DNA from: a bacterium
Lineage (GTDB): Bacteria; Gemmatimonadota; Glassbacteria; GWA2-58-10
Reading direction: 5' to 3'
Length of the DNA stretch: 21,853 nucleotides
Assembly: GCA_021372515.1 (NCBI GenBank)
Contig: JAJFUG010000074.1
Coordinates: 1-21,853, forward strand
The first letter of the stretch is position 1; each line of letters opens with the position of its first letter. Both the position numbers and the translations under genes were made by a program. The notes beneath the pieces were generated by a model, which ran no database searches, was not told the origin of the DNA, and saw only the letters and a list, made by a program, of their open reading frames with translations. Of the stretch, positions 21,371-21,853 are shown one piece after another.

Positions 21371-21853
21371 ATGCGATTCCCAAAGATACTGTTCAGCCTC
21401 TGCCTCGCCGTTTGTATCCTTAGCCAGTCCCTGCCCGCCCTGGCGGATGAGGGAACCAGTGTCATACCGGGCATCACCGCGCCCGATCCGGCCGTTGCGG
21501 CGGATGAGTTCATCGTAAAAAGCGCCCAGCTGATGGACAGCATGGGCGTCTTCTTCGTCGGCCGCCTGAACGGCAAGTTCATCGCCGGCATGGGCCCGGG
21601 GTTCAACAGCGAGGAGAAGTGGACTTTCAACACCGGCGGACCGATCCTGTCCTCGCCCGCCGCCGACCGTAACGGGGTGCTGTTTTTCGGCTCGGGCGAC
21701 AAGAAAATTTACGCCCTCTACCCGAACGGCCAGCTCAAGTGGAGCTACGAGACCGGCGGCGCCGTGGTCTCATCCCCCGCGGTGGATGTGGACGGCTCGG
21801 TGTATGTCGGCTCGAAGGACGGCTACCTGTACGCCCTGACCCGTAGCGGTGCG
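21371..21853 (+). CDS. Exported PQQ/beta-propeller repeat protein (3' end outside the window)
   Basis: 161 codons are present and the frame is still open at the window end. The signal peptide (MRFPKILFSLCLAVCILSQS, cleavage after LPALA, residue 25) sends the protein to the periplasm or outside. After a linker, two tandem PQQ-like blades are visible: KWTFNTGGPILSSPAADRNG then LFFGSGDKKIYAL, and KWSYETGGAVVSSPAVDVDG then VYVGSKDGYLYAL. The repeat form KW-x-TGG...SSPA...GS-x-D/G-x-YAL is typical of BamB-like or PQQ_2 beta-propellers. A role in envelope assembly or as a sugar- or metal-binding surface is possible, but not certain. The ATG at 21371 follows a GGAG site. Its long leader holds an sRNA-like antisense unit and a masked ribosome site, so expression is likely regulated after initiation. 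Confidence 0.82.
   Translation, partial: MRFPKILFSLCLAVCILSQSLPALADEGTSVIPGITAPDPAVAADEFIVKSAQLMDSMGVFFVGRLNGKFIAGMGPGFNSEEKWTFNTGGPILSSPAADRNGVLFFGSGDKKIYALYPNGQLKWSYETGGAVVSSPAVDVDGSVYVGSKDGYLYALTRSGA

Overview
The window is about 21.9 kb of high-GC bacterial DNA with no rRNA, tRNA, CRISPR or transposase gene that I can see. The gene content suggests a free-living, uncultured high-GC bacterium that builds glycosylated envelope lipids and exports glycosidases: FtsX-type permeases in tandem, a full-length MprF, a second LPG-synthase-type flippase, GT4 glycosyltransferases, exported GH38 and GH116-type glycosidases, and a UroD-like methyltransferase. The mix recalls FCB/PVC-type or candidate-phylum genomes, but the sequence alone does not fix the phylum.

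Layout. (1) 1-2540 (+): the tail of one FtsX/MacB-type ABC permease, then a complete second one. (2) 2554-5145 (-): MprF, convergent with the permease. (3) 5399-8928 (-): an operon read PHP phosphoesterase -> GT4 glycosyltransferase -> exported TPR protein, closed by a strong intrinsic terminator. (4) 8929-9661: a 730-bp gene-free stretch with inverted repeats near the PHP promoter, a cluster of REP-like palindromes, and a terminator for the next operon. (5) 9662-11916 (-): GT4 glycosyltransferase -> LPG-synthase-type flippase, with an ATGA overlap. (6) 12151-14763 (+): exported GH38 alpha-mannosidase, divergent from region 5. (7) 14880-19982 (-): sugar operon read SSS sodium symporter -> UroD-like methyltransferase -> exported GH116-type glycosidase. 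It is convergent with the mannosidase across a perfect 14-bp terminator stem. (8) 20088-20984 (+): AraC regulator divergent from the sugar operon. (9) 20985-21370: a non-coding regulatory island. (10) 21371-end (+): the start of an exported PQQ/beta-propeller repeat protein, cut by the window edge.

How the genes may work together (inference). The AraC protein probably controls the divergent symporter-methyltransferase-glycosidase operon. In that operon the secreted GH116-type enzyme would release a sugar that the symporter imports. The job of the UroD/MtaA-like enzyme there is the open question. Regions 2, 3 and 5 look like envelope lipid and glycolipid work.

The most unusual signal is at 21137-21248 on the minus strand. 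A near-consensus promoter (TTGACA, 17 nt, TATAAA) leads into an 11-bp hairpin and then a long terminator hairpin ending in TTTTT. This predicts a roughly 77-nt small RNA antisense to the 5' leader of the PQQ-repeat gene. Its wobble pairs fold well only on the minus strand. The same leader carries its own near-consensus promoter, an inverted repeat that can cover a perfect ribosome binding site, and two overlapping mini-ORFs.
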